Shown: positions 8,767 through 17,419, counted from the stretch's first letter. The stretch: 64,000 bases of DNA from Candidatus Fraserbacteria bacterium (GCA_029262795.1 JAJCYT010000009.1:25962-89961), one strand, 5' to 3'. The notes: generated by a model not told the origin, from the letters alone. A program made the numbers and translations.

Positions 8767-9759
8767 TCATCCTTCATTTGCTTCTGTAAGCACATTGCCT
8801 ACAATTCCAATTTGATGAATCTCACCCTTTACATTCACGCGTTTGACAACACGTTTCTTGTCTACATCAAAGACCAATAAACTTTTATCTGGAACACTTC
8901 CAATAAACAGATATTTTCCATCACTTGAAGTGACCAGATGTTCGGAACTCACTTTCAGGTCAACGCTATCAACTACCAATTCAGTCTTAGGATCAATGAT
9001 TGACAAGGTGGTTTCGCCTCGGTTACCGACAAAAACGAGTGACTGTCCTTGATATTCAGCCACAGCTACACCATGTGGACCTTTACCAACCTCGATGACA
9101 GACATAACTTCACCTATGTCTGTAGCAATGATGTATAGTTGGTTTGAATCGCGGCTGGTGACATAAAGCTCCGCACCATCCGCTGACAAAGCCAAATGAT
9201 CAGCGCTATCTACCGCAATTTCTTTAGTAACAGCCATCTGTTCTGTATCTATGATTGAAACAAGATTAGCTTGCCTGCTCGTGACATAGGCTTTGGTTCC
9301 ATCAGCAGAAAACACTGTAAACGTTGGTCCTTCACCCACTGGGATAGTGGTAGCGAGCATATCAGTTTGTGTGTCGACCACGGCAACCGAGGAACTACTT
9401 CCCATAGTAATATAGACCCAGCGACCCTCAGGGCTTACCGTGATATGATGCGATGTTCCTTCGATATTCACAGTGGTAATAATCTTGTTTTCTGCCAGAT
9501 CAATGACCGATATTACATCAGCTCCCAAGCTGGAAGCATATGCTTTGCTGCCATCAGGTAGAGTACCGATGCCGTGGATGACTGGGCCGGCCTCAATTTG
9601 TTGAATTTTTCCTGTGTTCGGATTGACCAAGGAAACCTGATTGGATCCTCCAGACGCAAAAATTAGCGTGTCCTGGACTTCAATGGGCTGTTGGGCAGAT
9701 AGAAACAAAACAACACCTGCCACAACAGCCAGCGAAGCAAATATCCATTTAATATCCAT
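8767..9759 (-). CDS. exported YVTN/YncE-type beta-propeller
   Basis: The start at 9759 is the second ATG after AGGAGG; the first abuts the Shine-Dalgarno. After a signal or anchor segment (residues about 5-24) come seven blade-like repeats of about 40-45 residues. Each has the pattern D-G-x-x-x-Y-V-T-S or S-x-D-G-x-x-x-Y followed by V-x-V-I-D-x-x-T, the YVTN/lactonase-like signature. It acts outside the cytoplasm, probably as a binding platform or an electron-transfer accessory. Similar propellers accompany copper nitrite and cytochrome systems. Its own 11-bp-repeat operator at 9815-9847 links it to copper control. Its enzymatic activity, if any, cannot be read from the sequence. Confidence 0.85.
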   Translation of the reverse strand: MDIKWIFASLAVVAGVVLFLSAQQPIEVQDTLIFASGGSNQVSLVNPNTGKIQQIEAGPVIHGIGTLPDGSKAYASSLGADVISVIDLAENKIITTVNIEGTSHHITVSPEGRWVYITMGSSSSVAVVDTQTDMLATTIPVGEGPTFTVFSADGTKAYVTSRQANLVSIIDTEQMAVTKEIAVDSADHLALSADGAELYVTSRDSNQLYIIATDIGEVMSVIEVGKGPHGVAVAEYQGQSLVFVGNRGETTLSIIDPKTELVVDSVDLKVSSEHLVTSSDGKYLFIGSVPDKSLLVFDVDKKRVVKRVNVKGEIHQIGIVGNVLTEANEG

Positions 9760-9814
9760 TTTCATCCTCCTAATCTGATCGTCGCAGTCTATTCAAAAGC
9801 TATAGAAGGATGAT

Positions 9815-9847
9815 GAAGGAGATGTGGAGAACTTATGGAGCACCGCC
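9815..9847 (-). promoter_or_regulatory. 11-bp direct-repeat operator, copy 2
   Basis: On the minus strand three in-phase 11-bp units occur: GGCGGTGCTCC, ATAAGTTCTCC and ACATCTCCTTC. The middle one is identical to a unit at 7215-7225. A possible -10 (TATAGC) follows about 21 bases past the middle unit. It serves the beta-propeller gene starting at 9759. Confidence 0.65.
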
Positions 9848-9899
9848 TTAACATTGCCATATGCCTATTCCTGTGGAGATTCCCTTTTGACAAAGAAGA

Positions 9900-10550
9900 T
9901 TATTCAACCACGAGAACACCTTGCATGTCGGCATGACCTAGGCCACAGAAATTGGTGCATAGGAAGCGAAATTCACCCGCTTTGTCGACCACAAATCGAA
10001 CCATTTGCAGGTTAGATTCAGGTTCTGGAGGCAGCATGACAGTGATGCCATATTTCTCTAAAAAGAAAGTATGAGAAAGGAGAGGATCGGCTTCAGTTTC
10101 TTCATCTTCATGTGCCTCTGAATCTTCAGATTCATCGTGCATATCGTCCATGGATTCTTCCGATTCAGCATGACCTGACTGGTGCATGTTCATCCACGCT
10201 TCGCCATACTTGTCCATGAAGAAATCTCGGAAACGGTCTTCGTAGGATTCATGAAGCTCAGAGTTTCCCGCCGCATTCCTCAAAATAAGTGTAAGATTTG
10301 TGTTTTTTGGCACGATGATTTGAGAACCTTGGGCACCCGGAGCGATCTCCACCTTAACTCCAGGCCCTGGTTCGAGCACTTCGGGCACCCAGCCCCAATG
10401 GAATCCATTCACCACAACGACTGCTTCGGGCAATGAACTTGACGAGTTACTTTCCGTGTTAGGATTCATTAAACCTAAGCCGAATATCCCGCCTGCAACC
10501 ACTGCAAGAACAAGAACAATAATACCAATAATCGTTAAAGAGTCTTTCAT
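9900..10550 (-). CDS. membrane-anchored CuA-domain (cytochrome oxidase subunit II-like) protein
   Basis: 216 residues with one N-terminal TM anchor (about 6-28). The C-terminal motif FLCTNFCGLGHADMQG supplies C198, C202, H206 and M209 in exact C-x3-C-x3-H-x2-M CuA spacing. H160 in LSHTFFLEKYGI is the fifth ligand, as in the DxxHSF segment of subunit II. VNGFHWGWVPE matches the aromatic GxxWxW strand. Unlike subunit II, about 60 acidic, Met- and His-rich residues (about 95-157) are inserted just before the first His ligand, and no catalytic subunit I gene is nearby. It is probably a periplasmic electron carrier or copper-delivery protein. Its closest relative here is 23049-23789, and both follow a CHRD gene. 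Confidence 0.88.
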   Translation of the reverse strand: MKDSLTIIGIIVLVLAVVAGGIFGLGLMNPNTESNSSSSLPEAVVVVNGFHWGWVPEVLEPGPGVKVEIAPGAQGSQIIVPKNTNLTLILRNAAGNSELHESYEDRFRDFFMDKYGEAWMNMHQSGHAESEESMDDMHDESEDSEAHEDEETEADPLLSHTFFLEKYGITVMLPPEPESNLQMVRFVVDKAGEFRFLCTNFCGLGHADMQGVLVVE

Positions 10551-10577
10551 AAATCACCTCTGAGTGGAGTAGTAATA

Positions 10578-10606
10578 ATGGGGAAGCTCAAAATGAGCTT
10601 CCCCAT
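10578..10606 (-). terminator. 13-bp hairpin between CHRD and CuA genes (cluster A)
   Basis: The arms ATGGGGAAGCTCA and TGAGCTTCCCCAT are perfect, with a 3-base loop, 9 bp beyond the CHRD stop at 10616. There is no U-tract, so it may attenuate or set the mRNA level of the downstream CuA gene. Cluster B has a hairpin at the same place. Confidence 0.65.
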
Positions 10607-10615
10607 AAACTTGTT

Positions 10616-11137
10616 TTATGAACCTGCAACCACAATTTGCGCTCGAATTTCACCCGGTGCAAAATTCGTTTCGGTGTGAACATTCACATACAAGCGACCT
10701 GCTAACAGTTCTTGGATGTGATGATCGGTCAAGTCCCATTTTTGCTGCATGACGTGGCTGGTACCTGGTCTACAAGGACCATCTACCAAAGGGGTGCCTA
10801 TTACTCCTGCAGGCCCTTCACCACAAATTGTTTGTAATGGATCGCCAGCTTCACCGGCTGCTGCATTATGGAACTGAAGCGCACGAATGGAACTGGTCAA
10901 ACCCGTTAACGAAACCTGAAAGGTCAAGGTTTTTTCGTCAGGGTTGAAAAAGAATACACCCTCTCCAATAACATTGTCTGGAGCTGTGGCTGGCGCAGGA
11001 ACAGCTTGAGAAATTTCAAAAGTTGCCCTAAACACTTGAGGAGTGCTTTGTCCATAAGCGTTTAATGTACTGTTCAAACCAGCAATCATAAGCAATGCTA
11101 TTACAACGAAAATACCAGTCCATCTAAAAAGTTTCAT
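10616..11137 (-). CDS. exported CHRD-domain protein (cluster A)
   Basis: 173 residues with a signal peptide ending near YGQS. The rest is a single CHRD domain. It opens with FRATFEISQAVPAPATAP, has ALQFHNAAAGEAGDP and ends with the diagnostic block LLAGRLYVNVHTETNFAPGEIRAQ. CHRD domains form exported beta-sandwiches, and their bacterial role is not settled. The protein is over 60% identical by eye to the one at 22435-22950, sharing QTICGEGPAGVIGTPLVDGP. It is followed by the CuA gene, as in cluster B, so CHRD and CuA proteins probably act together. The conserved His residues could hold a metal; this is inference. Confidence 0.92.
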   Translation of the reverse strand: MKLFRWTGIFVVIALLMIAGLNSTLNAYGQSTPQVFRATFEISQAVPAPATAPDNVIGEGVFFFNPDEKTLTFQVSLTGLTSSIRALQFHNAAAGEAGDPLQTICGEGPAGVIGTPLVDGPCRPGTSHVMQQKWDLTDHHIQELLAGRLYVNVHTETNFAPGEIRAQIVVAGS

Positions 11138-11264
11138 AGAGAATATCTCCTAAATGTGTATTTAATTGATGAATAAGTGCATCGGAAAATCGTCTTTAAT
11201 CCCAAAATAATGGATGGGAAAACGATTTTTTACGGACTTAATTTATGCAGATATTTATTTGGAA

Positions 11265-11519
11265 TTAACCACGTGGCGGTTTGTCGTGGTCTTTTGAAAA
11301 AACTGGGAGATTTGCAATAAATGTTGAATATAAGAAAGTTCGTGAAACCTGATTTGAATTCGGTGTATTCACTGACAACGTAAAAGTACATTGCCCACTA
11401 AAAGGATGACAGCAAATTGTTGAATGAGATTCATCAGCAGTCATGTCATGAGTAACCGCAAGTATGCTTAAGGTCATTAATAGAAACCCTGCGGTTAACC
11501 TAATAAAATTATTTTGCAT
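11265..11519 (-). CDS. small secreted protein with CCH-x4-C motif (cluster A)
   Basis: About 84 residues from an ATG at 11519; no good ribosome-binding site is visible and the frame is open further upstream, so the start is uncertain. A signal-like segment is followed by ESHSTICCHPFSGQCTFTLS and a tail ending KPPRG. The protein at 22117-22389 has the same organisation (EHIECCHAGQQNCSIILA, ending in a PPP motif). It too directly precedes a CHRD gene. I therefore regard the two as paralogues. The CCH-C arrangement would suit copper or another thiophilic metal. Its function is unknown. Confidence 0.6.
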   Translation of the reverse strand: MQNNFIRLTAGFLLMTLSILAVTHDMTADESHSTICCHPFSGQCTFTLSVNTPNSNQVSRTFLYSTFIANLPVFSKDHDKPPRG

Positions 11520-11561
11520 TGCTGTTTGTGTAAGATATCCTTTTAATAGAAATGTAGTTTC

Positions 11562-11592
11562 ATCATAGTAGTTCTTAAATTCCAAAAGTCAA
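11562..11592 (-). promoter_or_regulatory. sigma70-like promoter before the CCH-motif gene
   Basis: On the minus strand TTGACT (11587-11592) and TATGAT (11562-11567) are 19 bases apart, 40 bases before the chosen start at 11519. The spacer is slightly long. No 11-bp repeat or CsoR-like site is seen here. Confidence 0.45.
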
Positions 11593-11620
11593 GGCCACCA
11601 GTACTTAATCTAAAGATAAT

Positions 11621-11995
11621 CTACTGGACAATGATCTTTCCTTTAAGCATTCCCATTTGACACTGAAAGGGTATTTCTCCACTTTCCCCGGGAGTAAATT
11701 CAATTGTTACAGTTTCTCCTTCAGGCAGATTGGCAGACTTGTCAATCTTGTCGAAAATCACCATTTCACTACATAATGCCGACTCCTGTCGGTTAAAATG
11801 AAGTTTCACAGGTTTGTCTTTCTTCACAACAATGACGTCAGGATCATAGCCTCCCTTAACCTTGATCACGACTTCCTGAACACCACCTGTTTCGCTGATC
11901 TTGACCCCTTCTTTGCGATACAGCCAGAAGTACCAAACAATCCACACCATCATGCCAACGCCTACAACATTAACGAGCAATTGAATCCAGTTCAC
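11621..11995 (-). CDS. membrane-anchored cupredoxin-domain protein coupled to copA
   Basis: 124 residues, GTG start at 11995. It overlaps the last four bases of the ATPase gene (GTGA) and has GGAGG seven bases upstream, so translation is coupled. One TM anchor (about 5-25) precedes a cupredoxin_1-type domain. The likely ligands lie in [15 protein letters not shown] (H66, C75) and [10 protein letters not shown] (C112, M114, M116). This Cys/Met-rich set suits Cu(I) rather than a blue site. It probably hands copper to, or takes copper from, the CopA-type ATPase on the extracytoplasmic face. Confidence 0.88.
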   Translation of the reverse strand: MNWIQLLVNVVGVGMMVWIVWYFWLYRKEGVKISETGGVQEVVIKVKGGYDPDVIVVKKDKPVKLHFNRQESALCSEMVIFDKIDKSANLPEGETVTIEFTPGESGEIPFQCQMGMLKGKIIVQ

Positions 11996-14538
11996 GCGTT
12001 TACCTCCACATTCTTAGCGCGGGCATCTTGGGAAAAACTCTTGGCCTTAAAGAATCTTAGACGGTTTGCATTGGTCACCACAGTCACGCTAGAAGCCGCC
12101 ATTGCAGCCCCAGCTAGCAACGGTGATAACAATAATCCGAAGAACGGGAACAACACGCCTGCAGCAATAGGAATTCCTAATGTATTGTAGATGAAAGCAC
12201 CCATCAAACTTTGCTTGGCATTTTTCATGGTTGCCTTGGAAACCTCAATAGCATAGGCGACGCCTTTGAGGCTGCCGCTCATCAAGGTAATATCGGCGGC
12301 TTCGATGGCCACGTCCGTGCCCGTGCCGATGGCAAACCCCACATCAGCTTCCACCAGAGCTGGCGCGTCGTTGATGCCGTCCCCGACCATGCCTACTTTT
12401 TTGCCTCCAGTGGTTAACTGATGGACCTTTCGAGCCTTGTCTTCAGGGAGCACTTCGGCCATAACGTTGTTGAGGCCAACTTGCCGGGCGATGGCTTGAG
12501 CAGTGCGTTCGTTGTCACCAGTCAGCATAATGACTTCTAGACCCATTTCCTGCATTACACGGATTGCCTCAATAGAGTCTTCTTTGATGGTGTCCGCCAC
12601 AGCCACCACACCTGCACCTTGGCCATCCACAGCCACATACATGGCGGTTTTACCCTCACTCTGTAGCCGCTCGACATGGGCGTCAATTTGGTTGGTATCC
12701 ACCTGCTCGCGCTGCATGAGTTTGAGATTTCCGACGAACACCCGTTTATTGCCCACCATGGCATCCACCCCATACCCAGGAATAGCATTGAACTCCAATG
12801 GTTCAATGGTGTTGATATCTCGATCTCTTGCACCCTCTACGATGGCTTGCGCCAAGGGGTGCTCTGAAGCGCGATCCGCACTGGCAGCATAATGCAATAA
12901 GGCGCCTGTCTCGAATCCAGATGCTGGCACGATATCGGTCAATTCAGGTTTCCCCTTGGTAATCGTACCCGTCTTATCTAACACAACAATGTTCAGTTGT
13001 GATGCTGTTTGCAGAGCTTCGCCATTTCGGATTAAAACACCATGCTCTGCACCTTTGCCCACTCCGGCAACGAGGCTCAAGGGCACGGCCATCCCAATGG
13101 CACAAGGGCAAGCGATGATGAGTACGGTTACTGCTGTAACCACTGCAAATGCCAAAGATGGACTAGGGCCAAAATTGAACCAAACCAAGAACGTTAAAAT
13201 GGAGATTAACATCACGATGGGCACGAAGTAGCCTGAAACTACATCCACCAAGCGAGCGATAGGTGCTTTGCTGCCCATGGCGTCTTGCACCATTTTCACA
13301 ATTTGTGCCAAAGCCGTATCCTTCCCGACTTTGGTGGCGCGGAACTTGAAGCTTCCGGTGGTGTTGACCGTGGCACCGATGACTTCGTCGTCCACATTTT
13401 TATCTACAGGAAGGCTTTCACCGGTGATCATGGATTCATCAAGTGATGATTTGCCTTGCACAATGACACCGTCTACAGGTACTTTTTCGCCTGGGCGCAC
13501 AATAATAATGTCGCCGCTTTCGACTTCCTCAACTGGAATTTCCACTTCCTGCCCATCTCGTTCCACGCGGGCGGTTTTGGCCTGCAACCCGATCAATTTT
13601 TTAATTGCTTGACTGGTTTGCCCTTTGGCACGGACTTCCAATGCTTGACCCAACACCACCAAGGCAATCACCACGGTTGCTACATCATAGAAAGGAACGG
13701 CCGTTCCATCAGGGAATATCTGCGGTAACAGCACTGCAATGGTTGAGTAAACCCAGGCCGCACTAGTACCCAAGGTGATCAGTGTGTTCATGTCCGATGA
13801 ATGGTGTTTGAAGGCAGACCACGCCCCGGCAAAAAACTGTCGCCCAGAATAAACCATGACCGGCAAAGTTGCTAAACCAGCAAGCCCAAATAATAAGCGG
13901 ATCAAGCCCTCTGAAACGTTTTTAATAAAGAGGTTTGGTAAATATAACCAAGGGAGTTCTGGGTAAAGTACCAGCAAAATGGGAATGGAAATCCCTGTAG
14001 CAAACCAGAATTTTCGCATCAGGCGCTGATATTCCTGTTGATGTGCCATGGCTTCCTGATCAGAGGATTCCGCTTCCTCTATGCGATGAATACTTTTGTA
14101 ACCCGTTGACTCAATAGCAGTTTTCACCCCTGCAAAATCCACTTGATCCGGCACGTATTGGATGGTGGCGGTTTCAGTGCCAGCAGTGACCGTTGCCTGT
14201 AAAACCCCTGGAACTCTTCTCAATGTTTCCTCAATGAAAGTAACACAGGAATGGCAGTGAAGCCCTTCAATGTGGACTCGCAGTTGGGCTTTACCTACCT
14301 CATATCCTGAGCTTTTAATAGCCTGAATAATGGCTTGTAAATCGGTTTGCTGAGGATCATAGATGACTTGGGCATTACCTAGGGCATAGTTCACATGAAC
14401 TGATTCAACACCAGATACATCTGCGACATATTGCTCGATATTGGTAGCACAAGATACACAATCCATCCCTACTAGCGGCAAATCTACCTGTAAACTAGGA
14501 ACTTCAGTAGCTGATGAATATTCCGAGTCTTTTTCCAT
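11992..14538 (-). CDS. copA: Cu(I)-exporting P1B-type ATPase
   Basis: 848 residues from the start at 14538, which follows AAGGAG. Two N-terminal HMA domains carry GMDCVSC (Cys 27 and 30) and GLHCHSC (95 and 98). Eight TM helices follow. The ion site shows the CPC motif in IIACPCAIG (477-479), the YN pair in FIYNTLG and Met-x2-SS in AMAASS, the P1B-1 set for Cu(I). The phosphorylation motif is DKTGT (521), with SEHPLA in the nucleotide domain and GDGINDAP near 719. It pumps Cu(I) out of the cytoplasm. The promoter holds both a CsoR-like operator and the 11-bp repeats. A cupredoxin gene is coupled downstream. Confidence 0.97.
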   Translation of the reverse strand: MEKDSEYSSATEVPSLQVDLPLVGMDCVSCATNIEQYVADVSGVESVHVNYALGNAQVIYDPQQTDLQAIIQAIKSSGYEVGKAQLRVHIEGLHCHSCVTFIEETLRRVPGVLQATVTAGTETATIQYVPDQVDFAGVKTAIESTGYKSIHRIEEAESSDQEAMAHQQEYQRLMRKFWFATGISIPILLVLYPELPWLYLPNLFIKNVSEGLIRLLFGLAGLATLPVMVYSGRQFFAGAWSAFKHHSSDMNTLITLGTSAAWVYSTIAVLLPQIFPDGTAVPFYDVATVVIALVVLGQALEVRAKGQTSQAIKKLIGLQAKTARVERDGQEVEIPVEEVESGDIIIVRPGEKVPVDGVIVQGKSSLDESMITGESLPVDKNVDDEVIGATVNTTGSFKFRATKVGKDTALAQIVKMVQDAMGSKAPIARLVDVVSGYFVPIVMLISILTFLVWFNFGPSPSLAFAVVTAVTVLIIACPCAIGMAVPLSLVAGVGKGAEHGVLIRNGEALQTASQLNIVVLDKTGTITKGKPELTDIVPASGFETGALLHYAASADRASEHPLAQAIVEGARDRDINTIEPLEFNAIPGYGVDAMVGNKRVFVGNLKLMQREQVDTNQIDAHVERLQSEGKTAMYVAVDGQGAGVVAVADTIKEDSIEAIRVMQEMGLEVIMLTGDNERTAQAIARQVGLNNVMAEVLPEDKARKVHQLTTGGKKVGMVGDGINDAPALVEADVGFAIGTGTDVAIEAADITLMSGSLKGVAYAIEVSKATMKNAKQSLMGAFIYNTLGIPIAAGVLFPFFGLLLSPLLAGAAMAASSVTVVTNANRLRFFKAKSFSQDARAKNVEVNA

Positions 14539-14668
14539 GATATTGAACTCCTTATTACTTGTGCCTCGTAACTCAGGGAACAGTTGTACTGCCTCAATCA
14601 GAAACAGATGTGACATGTCTGAAAAGGGACAATTATGACTACCCATTAATTATTCTGTAATCTTACCC

Positions 14669-14688
14669 TACCCTACCTGGGCTGGGTA
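14669..14688 (-). promoter_or_regulatory. CsoR-like operator in the copA promoter
   Basis: The 20-bp imperfect dyad has end blocks TACCC (14669-14673) and GGGTA (14684-14688) around a C-rich/G-rich middle. This is the TACCC-N-GGGTA layout of CsoR operators. It lies between the 11-bp repeats and the copA start, about where the -10 region (TATACC or TATCGT on the minus strand) would be. The csoR-like gene is just upstream. Confidence 0.6.
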
Positions 14689-14718
14689 TACGATAAGGTC
14701 ATTGTGTGGAAAGATTTT

Positions 14719-14740
14719 GAAGAACTTAAGGAGATCTCAT
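14719..14740 (-). promoter_or_regulatory. 11-bp direct-repeat operator, copy 3 (copA)
   Basis: On the minus strand the units are ATGAGATCTCC and TTAAGTTCTTC, followed in phase by a weaker unit ending TTTCC. TATCGT begins 23 bases past the second unit. It is positioned upstream of the CsoR-like operator, as an activator site would be. Confidence 0.7.
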
Positions 14741-14811
14741 GGAGTCCCGAAAATATTGAGTAGGTAAATCATTTCTGAGCACTGAGCCAACTTCGATGTG
14801 GTAAAATTGTT

Positions 14812-15147
14812 TTAGAAACATTTGAGAAACTTTACCGTTTCCATCAGTTCTTGAATCTTCTCTTCTCCCTGTCCTTCTTGAATGGTCGATAGAATACAAT
14901 GGCTCATATGGTTCTCACTTATGGCTTCCCCAATTTTTGATATTGAAGACTGGACAGCAGTAATTTGTTTAAGAATATCAATACAATATGCATCGGATTC
15001 AATCATTTTCTCGATTCCAGACAAATGGCCGATAGCTGTTCGTATTCTAAATAGAGCGTTTTTCTTAACACACACATTATTCTCAAGACCGGCTTTGCTT
15101 ATATCACCACCTATTACTCCAGTGAGTCCGCTTTCGGTTGCATTCAT
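14812..15147 (-). CDS. csoR: CsoR-family copper-sensing repressor
   Basis: 111 residues, all-helical. It carries the C-H-C copper site of CsoR: C55 in DAYCIDIL, H80 and C84 in ENHMSHC. The flanking pattern IRTAIGHLSGIEKMIE matches the R-x-x-G-Q-x-x-G-I-x-x-M-I core of the family. CsoR tetramers release DNA on binding Cu(I). The best target is the dyad at 14669-14688 in the copA promoter downstream of this gene. An N-terminal extension of about 25 residues is longer than in most members. RcnR or FrmR relatives would show a different ligand set. Confidence 0.93.
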   Translation of the reverse strand: MNATESGLTGVIGGDISKAGLENNVCVKKNALFRIRTAIGHLSGIEKMIESDAYCIDILKQITAVQSSISKIGEAISENHMSHCILSTIQEGQGEEKIQELMETVKFLKCF

Positions 15148-15177
15148 ATCTAAAGATCCTTTCTACCACTTACGGGA

Positions 15178-15212
15178 TTGAAGGAGGGCTCTTCAGTAGA
15201 ACCCTCCTTCAA
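15178..15212 (-). terminator. hairpin between Rieske and csoR genes
   Basis: The arms TTGAAGGAGGG (15178-15188) and CCCTCCTTCAA (15202-15212) pair perfectly around 13 bases. It lies 32 bp beyond the Rieske stop and before csoR, so it probably ends the HMA-YHS-Rieske transcript. The U-tract is poor. Confidence 0.65.
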
Positions 15213-15243
15213 AAGGGAAAGGGGTTTTGGAGCAAATATCTTT

Positions 15244-15843
15244 CTAGGTAAAGTTAAGTTCTTTTCCATCTGGCAGTGGTCCAAGTATCTTCTTTCCGTC
15301 TTCGGTCAGATATATACGATGATCAATTCCTGCCCAATTCGATTCGTCTGTCACCGACTCATCTACAAACAATCTACCATCTAGACTCAGGCGCATCTCA
15401 TAAAAAGGAAGGGGGTGGGGAGCTGGCCCTTTGAGTACCGAACCATCACGATGGAATACACTTCCATGACACGGACAGTGGGCGTGGACTTCTAGGTACT
15501 CATTATCCAACCGTCCAAATGGTTGATAGCTACACCCCAAATGAGTGCAAACTGCGGATACCGCCTGGAACCCCAACGGTGTTCGAAAAATAAATAATCG
15601 GCGATCATTTATAAGCTGCATTTCACCACTCTTAAAGTTCTCTGGCCATCCAACAGCATAGGATGTTGGTGGCTCGAGATTCAGTCTGGGTGTGATGTAA
15701 GCCCCAGCACCAAGTACCAATCCTCCTCCTCCAAATGCTGCAGAACTCCATCCCAACCAAGCCAAGAAGTGTCGACGCGTGATGCCAGATGGCTCTTTCA
15801 AATAACTGTTGTCTTGGCTATACTGGGATTTATTTTTCATCAT
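15244..15843 (-). CDS. Tat-exported Rieske [2Fe-2S] protein
   Basis: 199 residues. The twin-arginine signal is ITRRHFLAWLGW (residues 21-32), followed by a hydrophobic Gly-rich segment, so the folded protein is exported and probably stays anchored. The cluster ligands are in box 1, CTHLGC (C99, H101), and box 2, HCPCHGS (C123, H126). C104 and C125 form the usual disulfide. GPAPHPLPFYEM is the Pro loop of bc1/b6f-type Rieske proteins. No cytochrome b gene is in the window. It may therefore serve an alternative complex or an electron path with the CuA and T1 copper proteins. It follows the YHS gene. Confidence 0.95.
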   Translation of the reverse strand: MMKNKSQYSQDNSYLKEPSGITRRHFLAWLGWSSAAFGGGGLVLGAGAYITPRLNLEPPTSYAVGWPENFKSGEMQLINDRRLFIFRTPLGFQAVSAVCTHLGCSYQPFGRLDNEYLEVHAHCPCHGSVFHRDGSVLKGPAPHPLPFYEMRLSLDGRLFVDESVTDESNWAGIDHRIYLTEDGKKILGPLPDGKELNFT

Positions 15844-15891
15844 TGACTCATTTAGTGAATAAAATTTCGAATGTAATGTTCTTTTTTCTTT

Positions 15892-16056
15892 CTAAGTTTC
15901 TTGCTTTTCAAGATAAGAGTTTGGTTCTTGCTCAAATTGCACCTTACAGCCAGGTGCGCAGAAGAAGTAAGTGTGCCCCTGGTAATCTGCTTTTTCGGAC
16001 GCCTTTTCTGGGTCCACTTCCATTCCACAGACTGGATCTATGACTTTGTCGGTCAT
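15892..16056 (-). CDS. YHS-domain metal protein
   Basis: 54 residues from the start at 16056, which follows GGAG; a longer frame upstream lacks a ribosome-binding site. Nearly the whole protein is one YHS domain: DPVCGMEVDPEKA, then YQGHTYFFCAPGC. C-x(n)-C-x3-C with the preceding His is the metal-binding pattern. YHS domains occur in and beside copper ATPases and act as small metal carriers. It is the middle gene of the HMA-YHS-Rieske unit. Confidence 0.92.
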   Translation of the reverse strand: MTDKVIDPVCGMEVDPEKASEKADYQGHTYFFCAPGCKVQFEQEPNSYLEKQET

Positions 16057-16093
16057 GATGTCTCCGTATTGCTCCACAAGAGTTGCGGGGTTC

Positions 16094-16411
16094 TTATGTC
16101 CTTTTCGCTTTCTTTTGTGCCCGACTTCGTTGGAATGCCAAACGAATGCCTTCGAACACACCAACTGTTTGGTAATGTTTGCCTTTCAGTCGATAGCCCA
16201 TATCCTCAATAATTTTGATGATGCGTGAGCGATTGATTTTTCTTGGATCATAGGTGATTTCAAATGTAACCTTCCCCATGTCGTATTGAACATCTTGGAT
16301 TCCTGAGAGCTCTTTTAATCCGTTATCTATCTTCCAAAAACAATCTGCACAACCAACCGGATTAAGGGTAATCGTTGTTGTTTCGAAAGACGTTTGAGTG
16401 GCGTCTGTCAT
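16094..16411 (-). CDS. HMA-domain copper chaperone-like protein
   Basis: 105 residues from the start at 16411, behind GGAGGG. A heavy-metal-associated domain covers residues about 10-80. The metal site is C-x2-C in LNPVGCADCFWKID, slightly different from the GMTCxxC of classical CopZ. A basic tail (RSRAQKKAKRT) follows. It should bind a soft metal in the cytoplasm and pass it to the ATPase. It heads the HMA-YHS-Rieske unit, whose promoter carries the 11-bp repeats at 16558-16579. The atypical residues around the first Cys and the extra C-terminal tail are unusual for CopZ. Confidence 0.85.
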   Translation of the reverse strand: MTDATQTSFETTTITLNPVGCADCFWKIDNGLKELSGIQDVQYDMGKVTFEITYDPRKINRSRIIKIIEDMGYRLKGKHYQTVGVFEGIRLAFQRSRAQKKAKRT

Positions 16412-16557
16412 TTTGCCCTCCTTTTCCATCCTAAGTGGAATAGAATAAAATGAGATTGAGAATTCAATTTCTGTACGTCAATACCCTTATTCATAATTTC
16501 TTGATCCTCTTAATGAAAGTTCGCTTTAAAACTATCGCGTTACTGTGGAAAACCACT

Positions 16558-16579
16558 GAAGAAGTTGTGGAGATCTTAT
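16558..16579 (-). promoter_or_regulatory. 11-bp direct-repeat operator, copy 4
   Basis: On the minus strand the units are ATAAGATCTCC and ACAACTTCTTC, followed by a weaker unit ending TTTTCC and then ACA, as at copA. A possible -10 (ATAGTT) follows about 22 bases past the second unit. It serves the HMA gene starting at 16411. Confidence 0.68.
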
Positions 16580-16913
16580 GGATGGCTGAAATTTAGAAAG
16601 TCATAACCGAAGATTCGATGAGTAAACAATTAATCACAAAAATCAGAGCTTTCTCTTTTCCCTGCCCTTGGGTTTTCATGCACAATTTCAAACCCACACA
16701 CCGTGAACATCTCCACTAATTAACCCAAACCAATCTGGAATTTTAGATGCCATAACACAATCAGCAAGACCTAGCTGTGGAGAATTCCAGATGGTTGCCT
16801 AGCGAGCCGGCGCGCTCATTGAAAGCATGTTGACACAAGTGGAAGCGATATCGCTAACAGCTTATCAGTGTTTAGTGTGAACGGATCCTGACTGACCCGT
16901 CCAATACTATGCC
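16580..16913. other. intergenic region without a gene
   Basis: No credible coding frame. It contains a distant inverted repeat (ATCTGGAATT around 16733-16742 and its complement at 16783-16792) and the short palindrome GCGATATCGC near 16845. Neither is explained; they may be remnants of a lost element. Confidence 0.5.
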
Positions 16914-17312
16914 TTAGTTGCAGTCCACTTCTTGGGAAGATAAAAACGCAACCTGAGCATAATTCTTTCCGATTTCACTGATCTCGTAGACTTCGCTATC
17001 CACATACGATTTGGTCAAACTTTTAGTGATTAGCCTTCGATCATTCAAAAGATCAAAATCATCTTTACAGACATATTCAAATACGTCTCTGGACAACAAT
17101 ATGGCATACTTTCCAGGTGGATTCTTCATGTCTTCTACTTGTAAATATCCATTAGACATCAAGACAAATAGGGCATAATAGCACCTCAAGCGTAACTCGC
17201 TATTGCCATTCACGTCAGAATTAGGCTCGCTTTGAGAATTTGCTAATTTGTGTAATTTGAGATCGTTTTGGTGAAGAGGGGCGCAGCCAAAACAGGTATG
17301 TTGAGTTTTCAT
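16914..17312 (-). CDS. hypothetical protein, 132 residues
   Basis: Not recognised. The start at 17312 is well supported by GGAGG. The N-terminus holds C-F-G-C and three His (HTCFGCAPLHQND), a possible metal site. The rest looks like a soluble helical protein, with a winged-helix-like layout (LMSNGYLQVEDM, then LLNDRRLITKSL, EVYEISEIGKNYAQ). A small DNA-binding regulator related to winged-helix proteins is possible but not shown. It lies upstream of the HMA unit, with a 500-bp gap between. Confidence 0.55.
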   Translation of the reverse strand: MKTQHTCFGCAPLHQNDLKLHKLANSQSEPNSDVNGNSELRLRCYYALFVLMSNGYLQVEDMKNPPGKYAILLSRDVFEYVCKDDFDLLNDRRLITKSLTKSYVDSEVYEISEIGKNYAQVAFLSSQEVDCN

Positions 17313-17419
17313 CAGTCCTCCGAAAAGATATCTCAGCTATTATCTGAATTAATGATTTGGCATCTAAGGGGTCTTGATGCGAGCAGAAATCTACCAAACT
17401 AAGAAATTAGGAGGATTGG

